Notes under the pieces: model-generated
What the model was told of the DNA's origin: nothing
The model's input: the letters and a program-made list of their open reading frames with translations, nothing else
Database searches by the model: none
Source: JACMMS01 sp043772865
GTDB taxonomy: Bacteria > Pseudomonadota > Gammaproteobacteria > Burkholderiales > Methylophilaceae
Direction of reading: 5' to 3'
Assembly (NCBI GenBank): GCA_043772865.1
Contig: JAYVFU010000068.1
Coordinates: 1 to 15,403, forward strand
DNA length: 15,403 nucleotides
Shown: positions 1 to 6,991 of the stretch, in pieces
How the letters are laid out: the number at the start of each line of letters is the position of its first letter
Numbering within the stretch: position 1 is the first letter of the stretch
Translations under genes and position numbers: made by a program

Positions 1-2456
1 ATGTACTCGGTTATAAAGAACTTACCTTTGCCACGCACAAATTCGTCTATATGCATAGTCGGCGTACCTGCTGGGTTTTCATCGTCACACGGCCATTGCA
101 CACTACCTAGCTCATCTAATTTTTTAAAGCTTACGCCTTTAAATGTAGGCGTTAATGCGGCGATTTCATCCAAGATATCAGCGGCATGTGTGTAATGCAT
201 AGGGTAACCAAGTGCCGTTGAAAGTTTAGCGGTGATTTCCCAATCTTCCATACCCGCTTCGCCGTTGCCATTGCTATTACCATTTTTGGGCGTCATTACA
301 CGGCGTACTGGTGAAATACGACGTTCTGCATTAGTAAAAGTACCGTTTTTTTCCAAGAATGATGCGCCTGGGAAAAACACATGCGCATACATAGCGGTTT
401 CATTTAAGAACAAATCTTGCACAATCACACATTCCATACTTTCTAGTGCATGCGTGACATGTTGTGTATCAGGGTCGGATTGCGCAATATCTTCACCTAC
501 GCAATACAACGCTTTAAAACCGCCCTCAGTGGCTAAACTCAACATATTGGGAATACGTAAACCCGGTTCAGCGCTCAGCGGCCTGCCCCAAGCCGCTTCA
601 AATTCAGCGCGCGCTTCGTCATCTGAAACATGGCGATAACCCGGAAATTCATGTGGCATAGAACCCATATCACATGAGCCTTGCACGTTATTTTGCCCAC
701 GTAATGGGTTGATCCCCACACCTTCGCGACCCACATTGCCCGTTGCCATGGCGAGGTTAGCAATGCCCATCACCATCGTCGAACCTTGGCTGTGTTCAGT
801 CACACCTAAGCCGTAGTAAATGGCTGCATTACCGCCTGTAGCAAATAACCTTGCCGCAGCACGCAACTCTTCTGCTGGCACGCCTAGTTCGCCACTTAAT
901 GCCTCTGGCGAGTTTTTAGGGAGTGCGACGAAATCGCGCCATGTTACAAATGAATCCCACTCGCAGCGCTCTTTTACATAATCTTCTTGCACTAATCCTT
1001 CGGTGACTACTACGTGAGCCAAAGCAGAAATTAAAGCGACGTTGGTGCCTGGACGCAATTTAAGATGATAGTCAGCCTGCACATGCGGTGATGACACTAA
1101 ATCAATGGCGCGTGGATCGGCAATAATCAGCTTGGCACCTTCGCGCAAGCGGCGTTTCATTTGCGAGGCAAATACTGGGTGACCATCCGTCGGATTTGCG
1201 CCAATAATCATAATCACGTCAGACTGCATCACAGAATCAAATGTTTGCGTACCAGCAGACTCACCAATGGTTTGTTTCAAACCATAACCAGTGGGCGAGT
1301 GACATACTCGGGCACAAGTATCGACGTTATTGGTGCCAAATACCGCGCGCACTAGTTTTTGTGTGACATAGACCTCTTCATTGGTGCAACGTGATGAAGT
1401 AATACCACCAGCAGCATCTTTACCGTATTTAGCTTGAATACGTTTAATCTCACTTGCTGCATAGTTAATCGCCTCGTCCCAACCCACCGTTTGCCATGCA
1501 TCATGGATACTTTTACGTATCATCGGCGTTGTAATGCGGTCTTGATGCGTTGCATATCCCCAAGCAAAACGCCCTTTTACACAAGAATGCCCATGATTTG
1601 CACCACCATTTTTATTTGGCGTCATGCGTATGACTTCTTCACCCTTCATTTCTGCATTAAAGCTACAACCTACGCCACAATAGGCACAAGTGGTAGTAAC
1701 AGAATGCTCTGGCACACCTGATTCAATCACGGTTTTTTCAATCAGCGTAGCAGTTGGGCAAGCTTGCACACAAGCACCGCAAGATACACATTCTGAATCC
1801 ATAAAGTTTTCAATGCCAGAGGCTACTTTTGACTCAAAGCCACGACCTGAAATGGTGAGCGCAAACGTGCCTTGTGTTTCTTCACAAGCGCGCACACAGC
1901 GGCTACATACAATGCATTTGCTAGGGTCAAACGTAAAATATGGGTTACTTTCGTCTTTTTCAGCTTTTAGGTGATTTTCACCTTCATAGCCATAACGTAC
2001 TTCGCGGAGACCTACCGCCCCTGCCATATCTTGTAATTCACAATCGCCATTGGTAGCGCACGTTAAGCAATCTAGCGGATGGTCTGATATATACAACTCC
2101 ATGGTGCCACGACGAATATCGGCGAGTTTTGAGGTTTGCGTATGAACTTTTAAACCCTCTGCCACTGGCGTGGTACATGAGGCTGGATAACCACGGCGAC
2201 CTTCAATTTCTACCACGCATAAACGGCATGAACCAAATGGCTCTAAACTATCTGTAGCGCATAGTTTAGGCACCGTAATGCCAGCAATAATACCAGCACG
2301 CATAATGGATGTGCCATCTGGCACGGTGACATCACGGCCATCTATGTTTAGTGTAATAAGCTTATCTGACTGTACAGCAGGTGTACCATAATCAGTTTGG
2401 TCGTCGAAGCTGGTTCTAGTTCTATCGTTAGGTACAGTATATTTAATGTCATCCAT
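1..2456 (-). CDS. fdsA: NAD-dependent formate dehydrogenase, molybdopterin (alpha) subunit, 3' end cut by window edge
   Basis: Catalytic subunit that oxidises formate to CO2 at a bis-MGD molybdenum centre and passes electrons through Fe-S clusters to the FdsB/FdsG NAD-reducing module in the cytoplasm. The frame is open from ATG at 2456 to the left edge (818 codons); about 140 C-terminal residues are probably missing, judging from the roughly 950-residue family. A [2Fe-2S] domain has C66, C77, C80 and C94. A NuoG-like HxxxCxxC segment follows. Two ferredoxin-type [4Fe-4S] motifs lie at C181/184/187/191 and C223/226/229/233. The molybdopterin domain begins with its own CxxCxxxC cluster. The Mo ligand is an ordinary cysteine, C385 in the motif RVCHSP (codon TGT at 1302-1304), not selenocysteine. 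An AAGGAG sits 6 nt before the ATG. The gene lies 90 nt after fdsB in the same operon; the usual fdsC/fdsD partners would be beyond the edge. Confidence 0.96.
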   Translation of the reverse strand, partial: MDDIKYTVPNDRTRTSFDDQTDYGTPAVQSDKLITLNIDGRDVTVPDGTSIMRAGIIAGITVPKLCATDSLEPFGSCRLCVVEIEGRRGYPASCTTPVAEGLKVHTQTSKLADIRRGTMELYISDHPLDCLTCATNGDCELQDMAGAVGLREVRYGYEGENHLKAEKDESNPYFTFDPSKCIVCSRCVRACEETQGTFALTISGRGFESKVASGIENFMDSECVSCGACVQACPTATLIEKTVIESGVPEHSVTTTCAYCGVGCSFNAEMKGEEVIRMTPNKNGGANHGHSCVKGRFAWGYATHQDRITTPMIRKSIHDAWQTVGWDEAINYAASEIKRIQAKYGKDAAGGITSSRCTNEEVYVTQKLVRAVFGTNNVDTCARVCHSPTGYGLKQTIGESAGTQTFDSVMQSDVIMIIGANPTDGHPVFASQMKRRLREGAKLIIADPRAIDLVSSPHVQADYHLKLRPGTNVALISALAHVVVTEGLVQEDYVKERCEWDSFVTWRDFVALPKNSPEALSGELGVPAEELRAAARLFATGGNAAIYYGLGVTEHSQGSTMVMGIANLAMATGNVGREGVGINPLRGQNNVQGSCDMGSMPHEFPGYRHVSDDEARAEFEAAWGRPLSAEPGLRIPNMLSLATEGGFKALYCVGEDIAQSDPDTQHVTHALESMECVIVQDLFLNETAMYAHVFFPGASFLEKNGTFTNAERRISPVRRVMTPKNGNSNGNGEAGMEDWEITAKLSTALGYPMHYTHAADILDEIAALTPTFKGVSFKKLDELGSVQWPCDDENPAGTPTMHIDEFVRGKGKFFITEY

Positions 2457-2467
2457 CTTGCACTCCT

Positions 2468-2483
2468 TGCCGCTTTTGCGGCA
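2468..2483 (-). promoter_or_regulatory. GC-rich hairpin abutting the fdsA ribosome binding site
   Basis: On the minus strand, TGCCGC and GCGGCA form a 6-bp stem with an AAAA loop. The AAGGAG ribosome binding site of fdsA follows almost at once, at about 2462-2467. It is the only GC-rich structure in the otherwise AT-rich 90-nt fdsB-fdsA spacer, which also holds a weaker TAGGC/GCCTA pairing. There is no U tract, so it is not a normal terminator. It could block 3'-5' decay or affect access to the binding site. The pairing is seen in the sequence; any role is inferred. Confidence 0.35.
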
Positions 2484-2546
2484 GCCTTGATAGGCTAATT
2501 AACTTAATTTTTAAACTTGCCTAATATTTAAATCCGCAAGCGCAGC

Positions 2547-4085
2547 TTAGCTTCTGTTTTCGAAATCAGCTGCAAAATGATTCATAGCACTCAACACTGG
2601 GTAGGGCGTCATTCCACCTAAAGCACAGAGCGAGCCATGAAGCATGGTTTCACTTAAATCGCGCACTAATTTAATATTTTTAGTGACGTCTGTCCCGCTC
2701 ATAATTTTATCCATGACTTCAGCACCACGCGTGCTACCAATGCGGCACGGTGTGCATTTTCCACAACTTTCAATGGCGCAAAACTCAAACGCATAACGTG
2801 CCATTTTTGCCATATCTACTGTGTCATCAAATGCTACTATGCCGCCATGACCTAGCACTGCCCAAATCTTATTAAATTCCTCGTAATCCAATGGGGTATC
2901 AAATTGGCTTTCGGGTAAAAATGCACCTAAAGGTCCGCCAACTTGTACAGCACGTATAGGTTTTCCATTGGCTGAACCACCGCCAAAATCATAAAGCAAT
3001 TCACGTAAAGTCACTCCGAAGGCCAACTCAACTAAACCGCCATGTTTAATATTACCTGCTAATTGTATTGGCAAAGTACCGCGTGAACGACCCATGCCAT
3101 AATCTGCATAATATTGCGCGCCCTTATCCAAGATAATTGGCACAGTAGCTAGTGATATGACATTGTTTACAACAGTTGGTTGTCCAAATAAACCTTCAAT
3201 GGCAGGTAGTGGTGGTTTAAAGCGTACTAAACCACGTTTACCTTCCAAGCTTTCAAGTAAAGAGGTTTCTTCGCCACATACATATGCACCAGCCGCACGA
3301 CGTACTTCTAGGTGGAATGCTTTATTTGAACCACAAACATCGTCACCCAAATAACCTGCACTGTAAGCACTCGCTATCGCTGTGTTTAAGGTTTCTAAAG
3401 CATGAGGATATTCTGAGCGTAAATAAATATATCCCTGTGTAGCCCCTACCGCCACGCCTACAATCGTCATGCCTTCAATGAGCACAAATGGGTCATCTTC
3501 CATAATCATGCGATCAGAAAACGTGCCAGAATCACCTTCATCCGCATTGCAGACGATATATTTTTGCGTCCCTGCTGCGCCAAGTACGGTGTTCCACTTA
3601 ATACCCGTTGGAAAAGCTGCACCACCTCGACCACGCAAACCTGAATCGGTCACGATTTTTACGATTTCTGCACCATTTAATTCAAGCGCTTTTTGCAAGC
3701 CTTTGTAACCATCGTGTGCGATATAGTCATCAAGTGAAACTGGGTCTGTAATACCAACACGGGCGAATGTCAGGCGTTGCTGATTTTTAAAATAGGGGAT
3801 TTCTTCAGTTAAACCTAGGCATAGAGTATGCGAACCACCATGCAGAAAGTCAGCATCAAATAGGCTGGCCACATCTTCTGGTTGAACGGGCGCATAAGCC
3901 ACACGGCCTTGTTCTGTGGCGACTTCTACCATAGGCTCTAACCAAAACATGCCGCGTGAGCCATTACGCACTAAATTGATTTCAACACCGCGATTTTTTG
4001 CTTCTGATGCAATGGCTTTCGCCGTTCGCTCTGCGCCTAGTGATAACGCGCTGGAGTCGCGTGGTATATAAACTGTGATTGTCAT
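2547..4085 (-). CDS. fdsB: NAD-dependent formate dehydrogenase, beta (FMN/NAD-binding, NuoF-like) subunit
   Basis: Diaphorase subunit that receives electrons from FdsA and reduces NAD+ through FMN. It has 512 residues. Residues 1-85 form a thioredoxin/NuoE-like N-terminal domain with no cysteine at all, so it is unlikely to carry a [2Fe-2S] centre itself. The rest matches the 51-kDa NuoF fold: a glycine-rich FMN/NAD region at about 148-165 (GLRGRGG), the CNADEGDSGTF stretch at 179-189, and GAYVCGEETSLLESLEGKRG at 266-285. The C-terminal [4Fe-4S] ligands are C441, C444, C447 and C487. Start: its ATG overlaps the fdsG stop by 4 nt (ATGA), with GGAGAG just upstream inside fdsG, which indicates translational coupling. 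The NuoE-like domain plus NuoF in one chain separates FdsB from complex I NuoF. Confidence 0.96.
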   Translation of the reverse strand: MTITVYIPRDSSALSLGAERTAKAIASEAKNRGVEINLVRNGSRGMFWLEPMVEVATEQGRVAYAPVQPEDVASLFDADFLHGGSHTLCLGLTEEIPYFKNQQRLTFARVGITDPVSLDDYIAHDGYKGLQKALELNGAEIVKIVTDSGLRGRGGAAFPTGIKWNTVLGAAGTQKYIVCNADEGDSGTFSDRMIMEDDPFVLIEGMTIVGVAVGATQGYIYLRSEYPHALETLNTAIASAYSAGYLGDDVCGSNKAFHLEVRRAAGAYVCGEETSLLESLEGKRGLVRFKPPLPAIEGLFGQPTVVNNVISLATVPIILDKGAQYYADYGMGRSRGTLPIQLAGNIKHGGLVELAFGVTLRELLYDFGGGSANGKPIRAVQVGGPLGAFLPESQFDTPLDYEEFNKIWAVLGHGGIVAFDDTVDMAKMARYAFEFCAIESCGKCTPCRIGSTRGAEVMDKIMSGTDVTKNIKLVRDLSETMLHGSLCALGGMTPYPVLSAMNHFAADFENRS

Positions 4086-4573
4086 GCTAACTCTCCAGCA
4101 CGTGCTTCTGCAATAATTTGATTAACTTTGTTCGCATCAACACGCCCATAAACTTCATCATCTATCATGATAGAAGGCGAGCATGCACAGTTACCCAAAC
4201 AGTAAATTGGCTCTAAAGTTATTGCACCATCGGTTGTGGTTTGATGATAATCAATACCCAACTGCGCTTTAACATGCGCCTCTAACTTTTCTGATCCCAT
4301 AGATTGGCAAGATTCAGCGCGGCAGATTTGTAAAATGTGTCGACCAGCAGGTGCAGTTCGAAAATGATGGTAAAACGTGACTACGCCATGCACTTCAGCT
4401 ACAGACAAATTTAATGCTTTACCAATGCTTGCATAGGCATCTTGTGGCACATAACCAATATCATCTTGTATGGCGTGTAGCAAAGGCAAAAGTGCGCCTG
4501 GCACATGCTTGTGTGCTGCGATATGTTGTTCAATTGATTGCATATTTTCTAACATCAACCTTTGTTCACCCAC
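4082..4573 (-). CDS. fdsG: NAD-dependent formate dehydrogenase, gamma (NuoE-like [2Fe-2S]) subunit
   Basis: Small subunit of the NAD-linked formate dehydrogenase, homologous to the 24-kDa NuoE subunit of complex I. It carries one [2Fe-2S] cluster that exchanges electrons with FdsB. The four cluster cysteines are visible as CxxxxC (C84, C89) and CxxxC (C125, C129, in CLGNC). The preceding segment (PGALLPLLHAIQDDIGYVP, and VHGVVTFYHHF at 61-71) is typical of the family. First gene of the fdsGBA operon. The start is uncertain: GTG at 4573 gives 163 residues and has no clear ribosome binding site. ATG at 4555 follows AAAGG by only 3 nt, and ATG at 4543 lies 15 nt from it. Any of these leaves the domain intact. 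Confidence 0.94.
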   Translation of the reverse strand: MGEQRLMLENMQSIEQHIAAHKHVPGALLPLLHAIQDDIGYVPQDAYASIGKALNLSVAEVHGVVTFYHHFRTAPAGRHILQICRAESCQSMGSEKLEAHVKAQLGIDYHQTTTDGAITLEPIYCLGNCACSPSIMIDDEVYGRVDANKVNQIIAEARAGELA

Positions 4574-4604
4574 TTAAAGCCCAAAAATTAGTTACGTCAA
4601 CATT

Positions 4605-4633
4605 CGTATAAAATTTAGGGTTAAATTAAACAA
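4605..4633 (-). promoter_or_regulatory. Candidate sigma-70 promoter for fdsGBA
   Basis: On the minus strand, TTGTTT (4633-4628) and TATACG (4610-4605) are separated by exactly 17 nt, and lie about 32 nt before the GTG start of fdsG. Each hexamer matches only part of the consensus. In Cupriavidus the fds operon is controlled by the LysR-type regulator FdsR; no such gene is in this window. This is a pattern match only. Confidence 0.35.
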
Positions 4634-4662
4634 TTTATGTACTAAATAATATTGCCTATAAT
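4634..4662 (+). promoter_or_regulatory. Candidate promoter for the moaA operon
   Basis: A perfect -10 hexamer TATAAT lies at 4657-4662. With a 17-nt spacer, the -35 position (4634-4639, TTTATG) is poor and coincides with the left arm of an inverted repeat. A poor -35 under an operator-like arm suggests an activated or repressed promoter. The transcript would begin near 4669 and have a leader of about 68 nt before moaA. The minus strand of the same stretch also reads TATTAT, so activity in either direction is possible. Confidence 0.4.
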
Positions 4663-4663
4663 A

Positions 4664-4679
4664 TACTGAAATGTCAGTA
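4664..4679. promoter_or_regulatory. 16-bp palindrome TACTGA-N4-TCAGTA at the predicted moaA transcription start
   Basis: TACTGA (4664-4669) and TCAGTA (4674-4679) form a perfect 6-bp dyad with a 4-nt centre. It lies directly after the TATAAT hexamer, over the predicted transcription start, and shares bases with the right arm of the larger inverted repeat. This size and symmetry suit a dimeric repressor, but short dyads are common in AT-rich DNA and no regulator is identified. Confidence 0.3.
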
Positions 4680-4713
4680 CATAAAACCACCCTACAGCTT
4701 AAATGTAACAATT

Positions 4714-4731
4714 TGTAAGTACATATTTACA
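4714..4731. promoter_or_regulatory. TGTAA-N8-TTACA dyad just before moaA
   Basis: TGTAA (4714-4718) and TTACA (4727-4731) are exact inverted arms ending 5 nt before the moaA ATG. A second direct TGTAA lies one helical turn upstream at 4704-4708. The centre contains the third AGTACATA-type core. It occupies the place where a ribosome binding site is expected, and no Shine-Dalgarno sequence is visible there. The role is unknown; it could be a DNA operator or RNA structure over the initiation site. Confidence 0.28.
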
Positions 4732-4736
4732 CCATT

Positions 4737-5744
4737 ATGAACAACAACACGACAACCCCATCTTTAGTAGACCAGTTTGGTCGGATAGTGGATTACATTC
4801 GCTTATCTATCACTGATAGATGCGATTTTCGTTGTGTGTACTGCATGAGTGAAGATATGACATTTTTACCACGAAATGAAGTATTAAGCCTTGAGGAATG
4901 CGCCCGTTTAGTACGCGTATTCGTTGGATTAGGCGTAAGCAAAGTGCGTATTACTGGTGGAGAGCCTTTAGTGCGCAAAAATGCATTATGGCTATTTGAA
5001 CATATTGGCCAGCTAAAAGGTTTGGCTGAGTTAGTGCTTACTACCAATGGCAGCCAATTGGAAAAACAAGCAGTTAATCTTAAACATGCTGGTGTTAAGC
5101 GCATTAATATTAGCTTAGATAGCTTGGACGCCGCCCGTTTTAAAAAAATCACTCGCACGGGTGAACTGAGCAAAGTATTAGCAGGCATAGCATCTGCCAA
5201 ACAAACTGGCTTTGATAATGTTAAATTAAACACCGTGTTAATGCGCGGAGTGAATGATGACGAAACATTAAGCTTGGTTGATTTTGCTATCAATCAAGAA
5301 ATTGACATTACATTTATCGAGGAAATGCCATTAGGTGAAGTTGATCACGCACGCGGCAACACATTCGTCAGTAATATTGATACGCTCAAATTATTGCAAA
5401 GCAAACATACATTAGTTGCCAGCACTGAAACGACTGGTGGCCCGGCACGCTACTGGAAAGTAGCCACTACCAACACTAAAATTGGCTTTATTTCACCGCA
5501 TTCACACAATTTTTGTGAAAGTTGTAATCGCGTACGCATCACTTGTAAAGGCGAGCTTTATCTGTGTTTGGGGCAGGAAGATAAAATTGAGCTGATGCCT
5601 TTACTTCGCGAACATCCACATGATGATCAACCGCTGATTTCCGCCATTTTAAACAGTATGAAAGTCAAGCCTAAAGGTCACGATTTTGATTTGCAACGTG
5701 CAGCGCCAGCAGTGATTAGATTTATGTCACATACTGGTGGTTAA
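4737..5744 (+). CDS. moaA: GTP 3',8-cyclase (radical SAM molybdenum cofactor biosynthesis protein A)
   Basis: Catalyses the first step of molybdenum cofactor synthesis, the radical SAM conversion of GTP to 3',8-cyclo-GTP, which MoaC then turns into cyclic pyranopterin phosphate. It has 335 residues, a usual length. The radical-SAM [4Fe-4S] motif CxxxCxxC is C29, C33 and C36. The SAM-binding GGEP segment follows (RITGGEPL). The second, substrate-binding [4Fe-4S] cluster is C260, C263 and C277 (CxxC-x13-C). The chain ends in the conserved Gly-Gly tail needed for activity in this family. First gene of the moaA-mobA-mobB-moeA run, divergent from fdsGBA. The ATG at 4737 puts the usual N-terminal residues (DQFGRIVDYIRLSITDRC) in place, but there is no clear ribosome binding site. 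No moaC is in the window. Confidence 0.96.
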   Translation: MNNNTTTPSLVDQFGRIVDYIRLSITDRCDFRCVYCMSEDMTFLPRNEVLSLEECARLVRVFVGLGVSKVRITGGEPLVRKNALWLFEHIGQLKGLAELVLTTNGSQLEKQAVNLKHAGVKRINISLDSLDAARFKKITRTGELSKVLAGIASAKQTGFDNVKLNTVLMRGVNDDETLSLVDFAINQEIDITFIEEMPLGEVDHARGNTFVSNIDTLKLLQSKHTLVASTETTGGPARYWKVATTNTKIGFISPHSHNFCESCNRVRITCKGELYLCLGQEDKIELMPLLREHPHDDQPLISAILNSMKVKPKGHDFDLQRAAPAVIRFMSHTGG

Positions 5745-5783
5745 GTTGTTTAGCATGCACTCAAAAAATGCAACTTGTAACCT

Positions 5784-6389
5784 ATGCTGATACAAACTTC
5801 TGAAAAAATTACAGGTATTATTTTGGCAGGTGGTCGTGGCTCCCGTATGGGCGGTGTTGATAAAGGTTTAGTGCTTTTGCAAAACAAGCCGCTTATTCAA
5901 CATGTAATTAGCCGATTAAAGCCTCAAGTGGATGAAATTATCATTAACGCCAATCGTGAAATTGCACAATATCAAGCTTTTGGTTTTACTGTGCTACAAG
6001 ATGAATGCCCTGTTTTTATTGGACCACTCGCAGGGTTACAACTAGGTTTAACACATAGCAAATACTGTTATGTGTTAACAGTGCCATGTGACTCGCCGCA
6101 TTTACCAGCAGATTTAACACAGCGACTTTTAAAAGCTTTAATAGAAAATAACGCCGATGTTGCTGTAGCAAGTAGTGATGGCTTTGCTCACCCAGTTTTT
6201 TGTTTATGCAAAAAAGGGTTGCTGCCTAGTTTGAATGATTATTTTGCGCAAGAAAATCGCAAAGTAAGCGCTTGGCAAAAGAGCTTGGCATACGTTGAAG
6301 TGGATTTCAGTGACTGTAGTGAAGCTTTTATTAATTTAAACACCCATGAAGAGCTCTACAATTTGGAATTAGCGTTAAAAAATGATTAG
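5784..6389 (+). CDS. mobA: Molybdenum cofactor guanylyltransferase
   Basis: Transfers GMP from GTP to Mo-molybdopterin, making the guanine dinucleotide (MGD) form that FdsA-type formate dehydrogenases require. It has 201 residues. The nucleotidyltransferase loop LAGGRGSRMGGVDKG occupies about 14-28, including Lys27. The metal-binding Asp lies in PCDSPHLP (D103). The IGPLAGLQLGL segment at 79-89 is also typical. It starts 39 nt after moaA with little Shine-Dalgarno signal. Its last 8 nt overlap mobB, so the two are probably translated together. Its place beside the fds genes is functionally coherent. Confidence 0.95.
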   Translation: MLIQTSEKITGIILAGGRGSRMGGVDKGLVLLQNKPLIQHVISRLKPQVDEIIINANREIAQYQAFGFTVLQDECPVFIGPLAGLQLGLTHSKYCYVLTVPCDSPHLPADLTQRLLKALIENNADVAVASSDGFAHPVFCLCKKGLLPSLNDYFAQENRKVSAWQKSLAYVEVDFSDCSEAFINLNTHEELYNLELALKND

Positions 6390-6945
6390 GCAACTTTCAA
6401 TCTCCAACACCATTCCAACTTTAAGTTTTTGTGCATATGCCAGCAATAGCGGCAAAACTACATTACTGACCCAACTCATCCCAGCGCTAATAGCACGAGG
6501 ACTACGAGTATCAGTGATTAAACATGCGCACCACACGTTTGATATTGATTATCCAGGCAAAGATAGTTACAAACTGCGCGAAGCGGGCGCAGTGCAAACG
6601 ATGATAGCCTCTAACACGCGCTGGGCATTGATGACCGAACATCGCAACATGCTCGATACAGCACCTGAACCAAGCCTAAATACACTACTGACACAATTAG
6701 ATACTGACCTTACAGATTTAGTACTAGTAGAGGGTTTTCGCCATGAAGCGATTCCAAAAATTGAGGTGTTTCGCGCGAGTTTAGGGCAGCCTTTATTAGC
6801 CATGCAAGATAGTACAATTATTGCGATTGCCAGCGATACTCAGCTCGCAAGCCATCTCCCGAGTCAGCTACCCGTGCTTGACTTAAATAATATTGAGCAG
6901 ATTGCAGATTTTGTCACAAAATTTGCTAGTCGGTCTCGCTTGTAA
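6382..6945 (+). CDS. mobB: Molybdopterin-guanine dinucleotide biosynthesis adaptor protein MobB
   Basis: GTP-binding P-loop protein that assists MobA in MGD synthesis and is not strictly required in E. coli. It has 187 residues. The Walker A region reads ASNSGKTTLL and lacks the usual leading glycine, though E. coli MobB, as I recall it, also departs there. Then come the MobB signatures VSVIKHAHHTFDIDYPGKDS and LREAGAVQT, the segment LVLVEGFRHEAIPKIEVFR, and a C-terminal IADFV helix. It overlaps mobA by 8 nt and is followed by moeA after 46 nt. The family assignment is firm from the whole pattern. Confidence 0.94.
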   Translation: MIRQLSISNTIPTLSFCAYASNSGKTTLLTQLIPALIARGLRVSVIKHAHHTFDIDYPGKDSYKLREAGAVQTMIASNTRWALMTEHRNMLDTAPEPSLNTLLTQLDTDLTDLVLVEGFRHEAIPKIEVFRASLGQPLLAMQDSTIIAIASDTQLASHLPSQLPVLDLNNIEQIADFVTKFASRSRL

Positions 6946-6991
6946 ATCGCACCTTAACATTTACTCAACAAAACCTTAATATCTATAAATC

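Larger units (their letters stand above)
4634..4685. promoter_or_regulatory. 10-bp perfect inverted repeat flanking the moaA -10 box (putative operator pair)
   Basis: TTTATGTACT at 4634-4643 and its exact reverse complement AGTACATAAA at 4676-4685 are separated by 32 nt. The arms bracket TATAAT at 4657-4662: one covers the expected -35, the other the start of the transcript. The same core, AGTACATA, recurs at 4718-4725, exactly 42 nt after the second copy. The placement fits a regulator binding two helix-phased sites in the shared fds/moaA region. The sequence does not resemble the E. coli ModE box as I know it. The regulator is unknown. Confidence 0.4.

Noticed and set aside
232..639. Plus-strand open frames across 1-1974
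   Set aside because: They lie antisense to fdsA, whose frame is open and richly conserved throughout; the antisense translations show no recognisable domain.
1302..1304. Possible selenocysteine at the formate dehydrogenase active site
   Set aside because: The Mo-ligand codon is TGT (Cys385 in RVCHSP), so this is a cysteine enzyme and needs no SECIS element.
4574..4736. Moco riboswitch upstream of moaA
   Set aside because: The region is very AT-rich and lacks the long GC-paired multi-stem layout expected of the Moco RNA motif; only short DNA-type dyads are visible.
4793..5293. 166-codon minus-strand open frame inside moaA
   Set aside because: It is fully antisense to the conserved MoaA sequence, has no family features, and its length follows from codon bias on the other strand.
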